Shown here: positions 1-6,090 of the stretch, one piece after another
How the letters are laid out: each line of letters starts with the position of its first letter
Position numbering within the stretch: the first letter of the stretch is position 1
Assembly (NCBI GenBank): GCA_005800795.1
Contig: SYEN01000278.1
Location: 1 to 6,719, forward strand
DNA length: 6,719 nucleotides
Origin: Burkholderiales bacterium
GTDB taxonomy: Bacteria > Pseudomonadota > Gammaproteobacteria > Burkholderiales > SG8-41
Direction: 5' to 3'
Translations under genes and position numbers: made by a program
Notes under the pieces: model-generated
Told to the model about the DNA's origin: nothing
Databases searched by the model: none
Seen by the model: only the letters and a program-made list of their open reading frames with translations

Positions 1-662
1 GCTTCGGCCTCAACAACGGCCTTGAGGACGCGGTCAATCTCGGCTGGAAACTCGCAGCCACTCTGCAGGGCTGGGGCGGCGACACGCTGCTGCGCTCCTA
101 TGGCGAGGAACGCCGACCGATCTTCGAGGAGACCGCCGAGCACTTCATCGCCGCGCGCATCAAGCGCGAGGGTGAGATCCTCAACCGCGTCACGCCGGAA
201 CAGGACAAGGCCGCGTTCGAGAAGATGTGGACCGAGTTCGGCACCGATGTCGGCTGGCGTGTGCAGAACTACGAGCCGAACTACGAAGGCTCGCCAGTCG
301 TGATCGGTCCGCCCGGCGGCGTCTGCACCGCGCACGGCAACCACGTCATCAAGGCGCAGGCGGGTCATCATCTCACGCCGCTGCCGCTGTCGAAGGGCGG
401 CAACACGTTCGATGAATTGTCGATGATGGAATTCACGCTGTTCGCGTTCGACGCCGACAAAACGGCGGTCGCCGCGATCGAACAAGCCGCCAAGTCCCTC
501 GGCGTGCCGTTCAGGGTGGTGCGCGACACATTCACGGGCGGCCGCGAAGGCTATGAGGCGCGCATGATTCTGGTACGGCCGGATCAGTACGTGGTCTGGC
601 TCGGCAACAGGGCGCCGGACGATCCCGTGGCACTGATGCGCAAGGTGACGGGGCGGGATTAG
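1..662 (+). CDS. FAD-dependent aromatic monooxygenase (class A flavoprotein hydroxylase), C-terminal part, 5' end outside window
   Basis: Open from the left edge in the frame beginning at base 3; 219 residues are visible before TAG at 660-662, and the N-terminal FAD-binding Rossmann part lies outside. The first visible residues, FGLNNGLEDAVNLGWKLAA, match the second FAD-contacting motif of group A flavoprotein hydroxylases (G-x-N-x-G-x-x-D-A-x-N-L-x-W-K-L), followed by LLRSYGEERRPI, a typical continuation. Visible residues about 135-219 resemble the thioredoxin-like C-terminal domain of the PheA/TfdB/MhpA-type branch, ending in LVRPDQYVVWLG and a final P-D-D-P-x-x-L-M-x-x-V-x-G. Family role: NAD(P)H- and O2-dependent hydroxylation of phenolic or other aromatic substrates in the cytoplasm. 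The substrate cannot be read from this part. The stop overlaps that of the convergent amidase gene. The family call is firm; a specific name such as 3-(3-hydroxyphenyl)propionate hydroxylase is not supported. Confidence 0.9.
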   Translation, partial: FGLNNGLEDAVNLGWKLAATLQGWGGDTLLRSYGEERRPIFEETAEHFIAARIKREGEILNRVTPEQDKAAFEKMWTEFGTDVGWRVQNYEPNYEGSPVVIGPPGGVCTAHGNHVIKAQAGHHLTPLPLSKGGNTFDELSMMEFTLFAFDADKTAVAAIEQAAKSLGVPFRVVRDTFTGGREGYEARMILVRPDQYVVWLGNRAPDDPVALMRKVTGRD

Positions 663-2968
663 GTCAACGGCCCGAACATGGGCGGCGGAACGCGGCGGCG
701 GCTTGCATCCTCATAGGCCGACGCAATCCGCAGCACGATGTCCTCCTTGCCAGGCTCGCAGCGGAACACCAGCGAGAACGGCAGGCCCGGCGCGGCAATT
801 ATCGTCGGCTTGTCGGAAGCCTGCGACACAAACTTCTTGCCGTCGGGCGTGAGCTTGTAGACCGGATCGTACGCCGTGGTGACGTAGCCGGCCGGAACCA
901 GCACCTCGGTCAACCCGGCGTTGGGACCGCTCAGCGACTCCGGCCGCAGGTTGCTAGCGATGTCGTATTGGTACGCATGGCCGATCAGGCCCGGCGGCCA
1001 CGGCGTGTGCAGACGAACCAGCGCGTCGAGCTTGTTCTCGAGTATGACCATCATGTCGGCGCGGCGCAGCAGCTCGCGCAGCATGATGCGCTCGTTGACG
1101 CCCTGCCGCCCGCCGAGCGGATTGCGCGGGTCGGCCACCTCTTCCCAGTTCTTGAATGCGGCGCGCTGGTCGTCGCCCCAGAACTTGGAGCGCGCGTTCA
1201 GCGCGACCCAATCGGACAGCGATTCGCGGAAGCCCTTTGCCGACCAGTCCGCTGCGCGCCGCATCAGGTATTGCGAGATGTGGAAGCGGAACGTGTTGGA
1301 CAATTCCTGATTCTGGATGGTGGCCAGATCGAGATTGACCGGCGAGGCGATGCGGCCTTCCGCCAGCGCCACGCAATAATCGATCGGCGTCATGGTGCCC
1401 GAGCCGAAAACCTTGCCCGGCGCAAACTCCGTCGGCACGATGGCGTCGGCGAATTCCTTGAACAGCGGCTGGCCGTCGCGCCTAAGCCGGAACAGCAGGT
1501 CCGGCATGAACACCGGCACGAGGCGGGCAAGAGCCACTCGAAAATCGACCTTCATCTGCTCGATGTCTCGGTCCGGCTGCCAGAGCGGATCGGACGACTC
1601 CACAAGCGTCGCGCCGAGACGGCCGCCGAGGATCTCTTTCACTTCCTTCTTGGCGGCATCGACGATCGGCTGCTCGGTCTTCGAGCCTTTAGGATAAACC
1701 ATCGATTCGCGGATCACGCCAATTCGCATGCCGCCCAGCGCGTTCGGCACGCCCGGCATTCGGGTGTGCGCGGCATAGGACGAGCTCAGCACCGACGAGC
1801 GCGGCACCGTCGAGAACACGTCTCGCGGATCGTAGTAGCCCTGCTCCGGGTCCTTGAGCGCATCGAGAATTTTCGCGCAGTCGACAATCTTGCGGGCGTG
1901 GATACCGGTGCGGTCGCAGTAGATGTCGGCGCCGATGGCGCCGCCGTCGAAACCGATCATCGATTTGTGCGGCAGGATCAACGCCACCGCGTTGTGGTTC
2001 GAGGGGCCACGGCAGGATGCGCGGGTTACCTCGCCGAGCGAAGCCATCACCATGTTGACGCTGACCGACAGCGCCGAACCCGAGCTTGAGCCGAGCGAGG
2101 CTGAACGCGTGGTGTCATAGGGATTCGACGGATTGCCCGCCCAGCTGCTGCGCTGATAGCCGAGCGTCGACGGCAGCACCTTGTCCGGCTTGTTGCGGCC
2201 GCCGGGATCGCCGGCACGGCCGTTATATTCGGTGTTCACGGCCTTGGCGAAAATGATCGCGCCTTTTTTGCGCAACTCATCGACAAGGATGTGATCGCGC
2301 GCGGGAAAATCAATGTCGTACGCTGCATCCCCGCCGCCGGTCGAGCGCATGTCTTTGGTATCGAACGGATCCTTGAACGAAAACACCACGCCGTACAGCG
2401 GCATTTTTTCAAAATCGGGCTTGCGGCCATATTTGGCATCGTATTCGGCGGCAAGTTCGAGTGCGTCCGGCTGGTGGCGAAATTCGTCGCACACCGGCGG
2501 CGCGCCTTTCGGCAGCGGCCCCTGGGAGGGATGCAAGTCATAGCCGCCCTTGCACGTTACCGAACGCTCGCCACGAATATTGAGCGTGGCCAGCGAGTTG
2601 ACCTGACCCGCGTTGGGGATACCGGCAATCATGCCGAATTGCTGCTGGGCCGCCGGATCCGACGCGGTGGCTTCCATGCGGCCGTATTCCAGCGGTTTGC
2701 CACGATAAATGGCAAGGTCCGGCAGGAACGTCGAAGCCTTCAGTGTTTGCGTGGGGAATTTGAGCGGCGCACCGCCGCGCACCGTGCCGATGGCCGGCGG
2801 CACGTCTTTGCCGTCTTCGGTGACCAGCATGCTGGAGACACCGTTGTAGGCACGCACGCGTGCAATGTAACGCTGCACTACTTCGGTCAGGGTAATCTGG
2901 CCCGCACGTATCGCCGCGTGCAGTTGGTCTATGGTGGCTTCTTCGAGTTGAAACGCTGAGTTGGGCAT
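659..2968 (-). CDS. Amidase-signature (AS) family hydrolase, enlarged form (769 aa)
   Basis: Intracellular amide hydrolase of the Ser-cisSer-Lys family (GatA, FAAH and malonamidase E2 are relatives). The N-terminal AS helix is visible (residues 11-42, ATIDQLHAAIRAGQITLTEV and on). The catalytic lysine is K199 in VVFSFKDPFDT, the cis-serine S294 in SLGSSSGSAL, and the nucleophile S318 in GEVTRASCRGPS. The 24-residue spacing from S294 to S318 equals that in GatA, FAAH and malonamidase E2. The C-terminus (about 719-753) has the usual P-x-x-x-A-P-G-x-P-x-S-L-V-F then IASAYEDASRRR ending. It is longer than the common 450-550 residues: about 145 extra residues lie between the N-terminal helix and K199, and there is further length after residue 480. 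No signal peptide is seen. ATG at 2968 is preceded by GGAAAG seven bases upstream, and the family N-terminus begins right after it. The substrate is unknown; amide, nitrile-derived or other carboxamide substrates are possible. It is divergent from the Bug1 gene and convergent with the monooxygenase. Confidence 0.92.
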   Translation of the reverse strand: MPNSAFQLEEATIDQLHAAIRAGQITLTEVVQRYIARVRAYNGVSSMLVTEDGKDVPPAIGTVRGGAPLKFPTQTLKASTFLPDLAIYRGKPLEYGRMEATASDPAAQQQFGMIAGIPNAGQVNSLATLNIRGERSVTCKGGYDLHPSQGPLPKGAPPVCDEFRHQPDALELAAEYDAKYGRKPDFEKMPLYGVVFSFKDPFDTKDMRSTGGGDAAYDIDFPARDHILVDELRKKGAIIFAKAVNTEYNGRAGDPGGRNKPDKVLPSTLGYQRSSWAGNPSNPYDTTRSASLGSSSGSALSVSVNMVMASLGEVTRASCRGPSNHNAVALILPHKSMIGFDGGAIGADIYCDRTGIHARKIVDCAKILDALKDPEQGYYDPRDVFSTVPRSSVLSSSYAAHTRMPGVPNALGGMRIGVIRESMVYPKGSKTEQPIVDAAKKEVKEILGGRLGATLVESSDPLWQPDRDIEQMKVDFRVALARLVPVFMPDLLFRLRRDGQPLFKEFADAIVPTEFAPGKVFGSGTMTPIDYCVALAEGRIASPVNLDLATIQNQELSNTFRFHISQYLMRRAADWSAKGFRESLSDWVALNARSKFWGDDQRAAFKNWEEVADPRNPLGGRQGVNERIMLRELLRRADMMVILENKLDALVRLHTPWPPGLIGHAYQYDIASNLRPESLSGPNAGLTEVLVPAGYVTTAYDPVYKLTPDGKKFVSQASDKPTIIAAPGLPFSLVFRCEPGKEDIVLRIASAYEDASRRRVPPPMFGPLT

Positions 2969-3019
2969 GATTGGGCTTTCCGCCAGTTCTTCAAGTGTGT
3001 TTTTTGAGCTGCTTATTCC

Positions 3020-3043
3020 ATTTTAATCGAAGCGCGAGCGCTT
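3020..3043 (-). promoter_or_regulatory. Possible amidase -10 box with adjacent perfect palindrome AAGCGC-GA-GCGCTT
   Basis: Read on the minus strand, 3025-3020 is TAAAAT, five of six matches to the sigma70 -10 consensus. No good -35 hexamer is seen at 15-18 bp upstream (candidates around 3041-3049 are GC-rich and weak). Immediately upstream lies a perfect inverted repeat, AAGCGC at 3030-3035 and GCGCTT at 3038-3043 with a 2-base centre, which would fall in the spacer of this promoter. A weak -35 plus a palindrome at this place suggests regulator dependence, but this is inference. The amidase leader would be about 45 nt. Confidence 0.35.
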
Positions 3044-3089
3044 GCCGCGTCTGGCGTGGCAGGTGCGCATTTCGCCGCCAAGGTGGCGT

Positions 3090-3106
3090 GTTGACTATAG
3101 GTCAAC
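3090..3106. promoter_or_regulatory. Putative operator, perfect dyad GTTGAC-TATAG-GTCAAC
   Basis: Six-base arms GTTGAC (3090-3095) and GTCAAC (3101-3106) are perfect inverted repeats around a 5-base centre. The core contains a T-N11-A pattern (T3092, A3104) within dyad symmetry, the general form of LysR-type regulator boxes; other dimeric regulators such as GntR-type proteins could also bind a site like this. It covers the predicted -35 box of Bug1, a position suited to repression, or to activation if the regulator contacts a weak promoter. The regulator gene is not in the window. Confidence 0.5.
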
Positions 3107-3119
3107 CGCAGGATAGATT
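3091..3119 (+). promoter_or_regulatory. Predicted sigma70-type promoter of Bug1 (TTGACT-17-TAGATT)
   Basis: TTGACT at 3091-3096 matches five of six -35 consensus bases. TAGATT at 3114-3119 matches four of six -10 bases, with the ideal 17-base spacer. Transcription would begin near 3126, giving a leader of about 40 nt before the ATG at 3167. This supports the shorter Bug1 start, because the alternative ATG at 3128 would be practically leaderless. The -35 box is embedded in the dyad at 3090-3106. Confidence 0.55.
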
Positions 3120-3156
3120 CAGCGCCGATGCGGAAACAGTTTAAACCCCATTTTTT

Positions 3157-3162
3157 GGAGGG
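3157..3162 (+). promoter_or_regulatory. Ribosome binding site of Bug1 (GGAGGG)
   Basis: GGAGGG, preceded by six T residues, ends four bases before the ATG at 3167. It is the only strong Shine-Dalgarno near either candidate start and decides for 3167 over 3128. Confidence 0.8.
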
Positions 3163-3166
3163 CGCC

Positions 3167-4150
3167 ATGCGCGTAGGGCAGTCTGCAGTGGTTACAGCAG
3201 TTTTTGCGGCCAGTATCGTGGTCGCGGCAGCGCCTGCTTTGGCGCAAGGACAGCAAAAATTTCCGACCAAGCCCGTGCGTCTGGTCATTGGTTTTTCTCC
3301 GGGGAGCGCCACCGACCTGACGGGGCGGATGGTCGCGCAAAAGCTGGGCGATATCTGGGGACAGCCGGTGGTGATTGAAAACCGTTCGGGCGCCGGCGGC
3401 CAGCTTGCCACAGTCATGGTCGCCAAGGCCACGCCCGATGGTTACACGCTGCTGATGATATCGAGCGCCATGGTGGTCAATGCAGTGCTGCCGACGAAAC
3501 CGATGTACGACCTGCTCAAGGATTTCGCCGGGGTCTCGCAGATTGGTGTGCCGACGTCTGTGGTACTCGCCTCGCCAACGCTGGGTGTCAAATCGATCAA
3601 GGAATTAATCGCAATGGCGAACGCGCGGCCGGGCAAGCTGCTGTTCGGCACGTCCGGGGCCGGTAGCGGTACCCATATGACCACCGAGATATTCAACACC
3701 AACGCCGGCATCAAGGCCGTGCATGTGGCTTTTAAAGGTTTGCCCGAAGTGATGATCGAGGTTGCCGCAGGGCGCTTGAACTACGGCCTGATCAGCATGG
3801 GCGCGTCGATGCCTTTCATTCAGGACAAGCGGGTGGTGCCATTGGCCGTGGTTGCGCAAAAGCGCTCGCCGCTGCTGCCGGATGTCCCGACAGTGACGGA
3901 AATTCTGCCGTTGTTCGAGCGCGACGCCACGCACGGCATCATCGCGCCGGCCGGCACGCCGAAGGATGTGCTGAACATTATCAGCCGGGACATTGCGCGC
4001 GCGCTCGAATTCCCCGATGTCAAGGAGCGCATGGACGCCATAGGTTTTGAACGGGTGCCGATGGGGCCAGAAGAGTACACCAAGCTGCTGCGCCGGCTGC
4101 ATGCCGCGCTAGCCAAGACGGTGGTTACAGTGGGGTTGCGCGCGCCGTAA
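3167..4150 (+). CDS. Bug/TctC-family periplasmic solute-binding protein (Bug1)
   Basis: A 327-residue protein, the usual size of Bug (Bordetella uptake gene) receptors, the substrate-binding part of tripartite tricarboxylate transporters. An export signal is clear: a short positive start (MR), a hydrophobic stretch to about residue 22, and the cleavage site PALA|QGQ after A26. Family motifs follow: FPTKPVRLVIGFSPGSATD (32-50, with ligand-loop Asp50), GQPVVIENRSGAGG (65-78), ATPDGYTLL (88-96), LLKDFAGVSQIG (116-127), GKLLFGTSGAGSGTHM (156-171), HVAFKG (186-191), LLPDVPTV (237-244) and HGIIAPAGTP (256-265). The usual P-P-G-G-x-x-D loop is S-P-G-S-A-T-D here. Bug proteins typically bind small carboxylates, amino acids or related solutes; the ligand is unknown. 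Start 3167 is chosen because of the GGAGGG site and because the N-terminus then fits a signal peptide; the in-frame ATG at 3128 adds 13 residues. It is divergent from the amidase. No TctA/TctB genes are adjacent. Confidence 0.93.
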   Translation: MRVGQSAVVTAVFAASIVVAAAPALAQGQQKFPTKPVRLVIGFSPGSATDLTGRMVAQKLGDIWGQPVVIENRSGAGGQLATVMVAKATPDGYTLLMISSAMVVNAVLPTKPMYDLLKDFAGVSQIGVPTSVVLASPTLGVKSIKELIAMANARPGKLLFGTSGAGSGTHMTTEIFNTNAGIKAVHVAFKGLPEVMIEVAAGRLNYGLISMGASMPFIQDKRVVPLAVVAQKRSPLLPDVPTVTEILPLFERDATHGIIAPAGTPKDVLNIISRDIARALEFPDVKERMDAIGFERVPMGPEEYTKLLRRLHAALAKTVVTVGLRAP

Positions 4151-4223
4151 CGGCAAAACTTCCTCCCTTGTCTAGGGAGACGGCACGACCAGGCCGGTGC
4201 TGTCCCGTCCGGCCGCTTGAATA
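4151..4223. terminator. Convergent gap with two hairpins between Bug1 and the cupin gene
   Basis: Two perfect 6-bp inverted repeats lie between the facing stop codons. The first is CTCCCT (4163-4168) with AGGGAG (4174-4179) and a 5-base loop. On the minus strand it is followed after four bases by TTTT, a weak intrinsic-terminator shape for the cupin transcript. The second is GGCCGG (4192-4197) with CCGGCC (4209-4214) and an 11-base loop, followed on the plus strand by only scattered T residues. Neither has a long U-tract, so efficient factor-independent termination is doubtful. Confidence 0.4.
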
Positions 4224-4781
4224 TTACGCCGCCGGAGCGCTTTTCGCGCTGGACGCCATTTGCGCAAAGCCTTCGTACAACGTCCAGTCGAGCGCATGGG
4301 CTTCGAGAGTTTCCGGGTGCCACATGCGGCGTGGCAGATCGAGAATGTCGCCGCCGTAGACATGCAAGCCAATGGCGGGTACGTTGCCCATGCATTCCGC
4401 GACATGCGCCGTATCCGCCATCATCGGCAGAATTGAGCCACGCGTCAGGGTGACCTCGCTCGCGCGGCGCAGCTTGCCGTTGTCGGTGCGATAAAGCGTG
4501 TTTTTCTCCTCGCCCGACAGCAGAAAAATCGACGCCCACGCGCCATGATCGTGCGGCGGCGTGCGGCGTCCGGCGGGGAAGCACACTTTCAGCAGGGTGA
4601 TCGACGGCGAGCGGTAAAACACCTGCCGTGCATTGCCGCCTGTGCCGGAGACAAAACGAATGGCCTTTTCGACGGCATCAATGTCGCCGCGCAATGCTTC
4701 GAGCTCCTCGCGCGCGGCGTTCATCGGGTTGGCGCTTTCGCCGGCCTTGGCGAAGCGGGCTACGAGTTCGTGAACTTTCAT
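4224..4781 (-). CDS. Cysteine dioxygenase-like cupin (thiol dioxygenase family, COG5553-like)
   Basis: A 185-residue single-domain cupin with no signal peptide. The metal site is visible: H77 and H79 in RRTPPHDHGAWAS and H126 in ADTAHVAEC, a 3-His set. The Glu that classical cupins place after the H-x-H is replaced (Ala83/Ser84), as in thiol dioxygenases. The later AIGLHVYGGD supplies H140 and Y142, spaced like His155 and Tyr157 of the mammalian cysteine dioxygenase Ser-His-Tyr set (Ser replaced by Gly138). R57 is a candidate for substrate-carboxylate contact. The family uses Fe(II) and O2 to oxidise a thiol to a sulfinate; substrates include cysteine and 3-mercaptopropionate, and which applies here cannot be read. 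Start 4781 is preferred over an in-frame ATG at 4841 because AAGGAG (4795-4790) lies 8 bases upstream of it and the longer form would consume the intergenic promoter region. Divergent from the PLP-enzyme gene. An uncharacterised metal enzyme of the same fold is the alternative. Confidence 0.8.
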   Translation of the reverse strand: MKVHELVARFAKAGESANPMNAAREELEALRGDIDAVEKAIRFVSGTGGNARQVFYRSPSITLLKVCFPAGRRTPPHDHGAWASIFLLSGEEKNTLYRTDNGKLRRASEVTLTRGSILPMMADTAHVAECMGNVPAIGLHVYGGDILDLPRRMWHPETLEAHALDWTLYEGFAQMASSAKSAPAA

Positions 4782-4872
4782 GGTTGCGTCTCCTTGTGTG
4801 TATTGGAGCATAATGCTGTTGAGCCGTAAAGTAACAGACATTAAAAAATAGTCAATTAAAACAAATAGTTAC
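4782..4872. promoter_or_regulatory. AT-rich divergent promoter region between cupin and PLP-enzyme genes
   Basis: This 91-bp stretch is markedly more AT-rich than the rest of the window, especially 4841-4870. For the plus strand, TTGAGC (4819-4824) and TAAAAA (4842-4847) are 17 bases apart with four of six matches each. For the minus strand, TTGACT (4855-4850) is a good -35, but the -10 candidate TACTTT (4833-4828, 16-base spacer) is poor. AAATAGT occurs twice as a direct repeat (4846-4852 and 4863-4869). The exact promoters are uncertain; that the two genes start from this short region is much more secure. Confidence 0.5.
4790..4795 (-). promoter_or_regulatory. Ribosome binding site of the cupin gene (AAGGAG)
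   Basis: On the minus strand AAGGAG stands eight bases before the ATG at 4781. The alternative in-frame ATG at 4841 has no purine-rich site at a useful distance, so this motif fixes the start. Confidence 0.75.
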
Positions 4873-6003
4873 ATGACTTCTATTTTAGGTGGATTGGAAA
4901 CGCCCGCACTGGTGATGGATCGCGTCAGACTCGACCGTAATCTCGCGCGCATGCGCACCAAATTGGCTGGCGTTCGATTGCGTCCACACGTAAAAACAGC
5001 CAAGTCGCTGGATGTGGTGAAGCGGGCTGTGACGCCGGGCAGCGGCGGCATTACCGTATCCACATTGAAAGAGGCGGAACAGTTTTTCGCGGTGGGTTAC
5101 CGCGACATCCTCTATGCCGTGGGGATCGCGCCGAACAAACTCGATCACGTGGCGGCGCTGCGGGCGAAGGGATGTGATCTGACCATCATTTTGGATAGCC
5201 TGGAAGCAGCGCGTGCTGTCGCGGACAAGAGCGGCGCGGCGGAATCCGTTGTCCCCGCACTAATCGAAATCGACAGCGACGGTCATCGCGCGGGCGTGAA
5301 ACCCGGTGACGCACGTCTGCTGGAAATTGGCCGTGCACTAGGCAAAAACCTGCGCGGTGTGATGACGCATGCGGGTGGTTCGTACGATTGCAAATCGGTG
5401 GAAGACATCCGCGCCATGGCCGAACGCGAGCGCGCAGCGGTGGTGCGTTGTTCGGGTGAGCTGCGTGCAGCCGGTTTGCCGTGTGACATCGTCAGCGTGG
5501 GTTCGTCGCCCACCGCCACCTACGCCGAATCGTTTGACGGGGTTACCGAAGTGCGCGCGGGCGTCTACATGTTTTTCGATTTGTTCATGGCGGGCATTGC
5601 CGTGTGCGCGGTGGACGACATCGCGTTGTCGGTGCTGACTTCGGTGATTGGCCATCAGCCGGAAAAAGGCTGGATCATCACCGACGCGGGCTGGATGGCG
5701 CTGTCGCGTGACCGCGGTACCGCCGGACAGAAGGTCGATCAGGGCTACGGACTGGTGTGTGATGTGCGTGGCCAGCCGTTGGGCGAATTGATTGTGTCTG
5801 GTGCAAATCAGGAGCACGGCATCATCAGCGCACGCGGCGGCATGCCGCTGGATGGCGCGCGCATGGCGCAATTTCCCATCGGCACGTTGCTGCGCATTTT
5901 GCCCAATCATGCGTGTGCGACGGCGCCGCAGCATGACGGCTACCACGTCGTAAACGAGGCGCATGAAATCGAGGCACGCTGGCCGCGATTTAGTGGGTGG
6001 TAG
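4873..6003 (+). CDS. D-threonine aldolase/D-serine dehydratase-like PLP enzyme (alanine-racemase fold, DSD1 family)
   Basis: A 376-residue fold-type III PLP enzyme, normal family length. LETPALVMDRVRLDRNLARM (8-27) is the typical opening strand and helix. RPHVKTAK (37-44) carries the Schiff-base lysine K41. The barrel continues with IEIDSDGHRAGV (131-142), MTHAGGSY (164-171), VSVGSSPTA (207-215, likely phosphate binding) and EVRAGVYMFFD (226-236). The C-terminal beta domain has NQEHG (312-316) and LPNHACAT (343-350), where H346 and C348 match the divalent-metal ligands of D-threonine aldolases and eukaryotic-type D-serine dehydratases. The common KTHK is KTAK here (Ala43). Family reactions are retro-aldol cleavage of D-beta-hydroxy amino acids to glycine plus an aldehyde, or D-serine deamination; which one applies is not decided. 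The start is firm, since an in-frame stop at 4849-4851 precedes it and the conserved opening begins within eight residues, although no Shine-Dalgarno is visible. Divergent from the cupin; Bug2 follows 165 bp downstream. Confidence 0.9.
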   Translation: MTSILGGLETPALVMDRVRLDRNLARMRTKLAGVRLRPHVKTAKSLDVVKRAVTPGSGGITVSTLKEAEQFFAVGYRDILYAVGIAPNKLDHVAALRAKGCDLTIILDSLEAARAVADKSGAAESVVPALIEIDSDGHRAGVKPGDARLLEIGRALGKNLRGVMTHAGGSYDCKSVEDIRAMAERERAAVVRCSGELRAAGLPCDIVSVGSSPTATYAESFDGVTEVRAGVYMFFDLFMAGIAVCAVDDIALSVLTSVIGHQPEKGWIITDAGWMALSRDRGTAGQKVDQGYGLVCDVRGQPLGELIVSGANQEHGIISARGGMPLDGARMAQFPIGTLLRILPNHACATAPQHDGYHVVNEAHEIEARWPRFSGW

Positions 6004-6090
6004 CAGAAATTGTAGTCTGTAAGGTACGCAGCGTATTGCAGGGTAGTCCGCTGTGATTGTCCCGTAAACCGCGGCGCCCCTTACGGTCTA

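Larger units (their letters stand above)
2969..3166. promoter_or_regulatory. Divergent control region between amidase and Bug1
   Basis: This 198-bp non-coding stretch separates two divergently transcribed genes, so both promoters must lie here or run through it. It contains a T-run (2999-3005), an AT-rich patch (3012-3027), a 14-bp palindrome (3030-3043), a 17-bp interrupted dyad (3090-3106) overlapping the best promoter, the palindrome GTTTAAAC (3139-3146) in the predicted Bug1 leader, and the Bug1 ribosome binding site. An in-frame ATG at 3128 could extend Bug1 upstream, but it lacks a well-placed Shine-Dalgarno and would sit almost on the predicted transcription start. Confidence 0.75.

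Noticed and set aside
968..2089. Long plus-strand open frame (373 codons) opposite the amidase
   Set aside because: It lies wholly antisense to a gene with clear catalytic motifs. Its translation is rich in Arg, His and Ala with no recognisable motif, as expected for a shadow frame in GC-rich DNA.
2291..2959. Plus-strand open frame (222 codons) opposite the amidase N-terminal region
   Set aside because: Antisense shadow of the amidase with no family motif and no Shine-Dalgarno evident. The amidase reading of the same bases includes the AS N-terminal helix.
3128..3166. Upstream ATG that would extend Bug1 by 13 residues
   Set aside because: There is no well-spaced Shine-Dalgarno, it would be nearly leaderless from the predicted promoter, and the extension would place charged residues ahead of a complete signal peptide.
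4192..4214. GGCCGG/CCGGCC hairpin as a strong intrinsic terminator of Bug1
   Set aside because: The loop is 11 bases and no T-run follows on the plus strand, so it is listed only as part of a weak convergent termination region.
3820..4584. Minus-strand open frame (254 codons) spanning the Bug1 end and the cupin gene
   Set aside because: It overlaps two well-supported genes, in antisense and in a different frame, and has no recognisable domain.
4782..4841. Upstream ATG that would extend the cupin by 20 residues
   Set aside because: It would use up most of the divergent promoter region and has no ribosome site, whereas AAGGAG is ideally placed before 4781.
5338..5964. Minus-strand open frame (208 codons) opposite the PLP enzyme
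   Set aside because: Shadow frame with biased Arg/His composition; the plus strand carries the conserved enzyme motifs.
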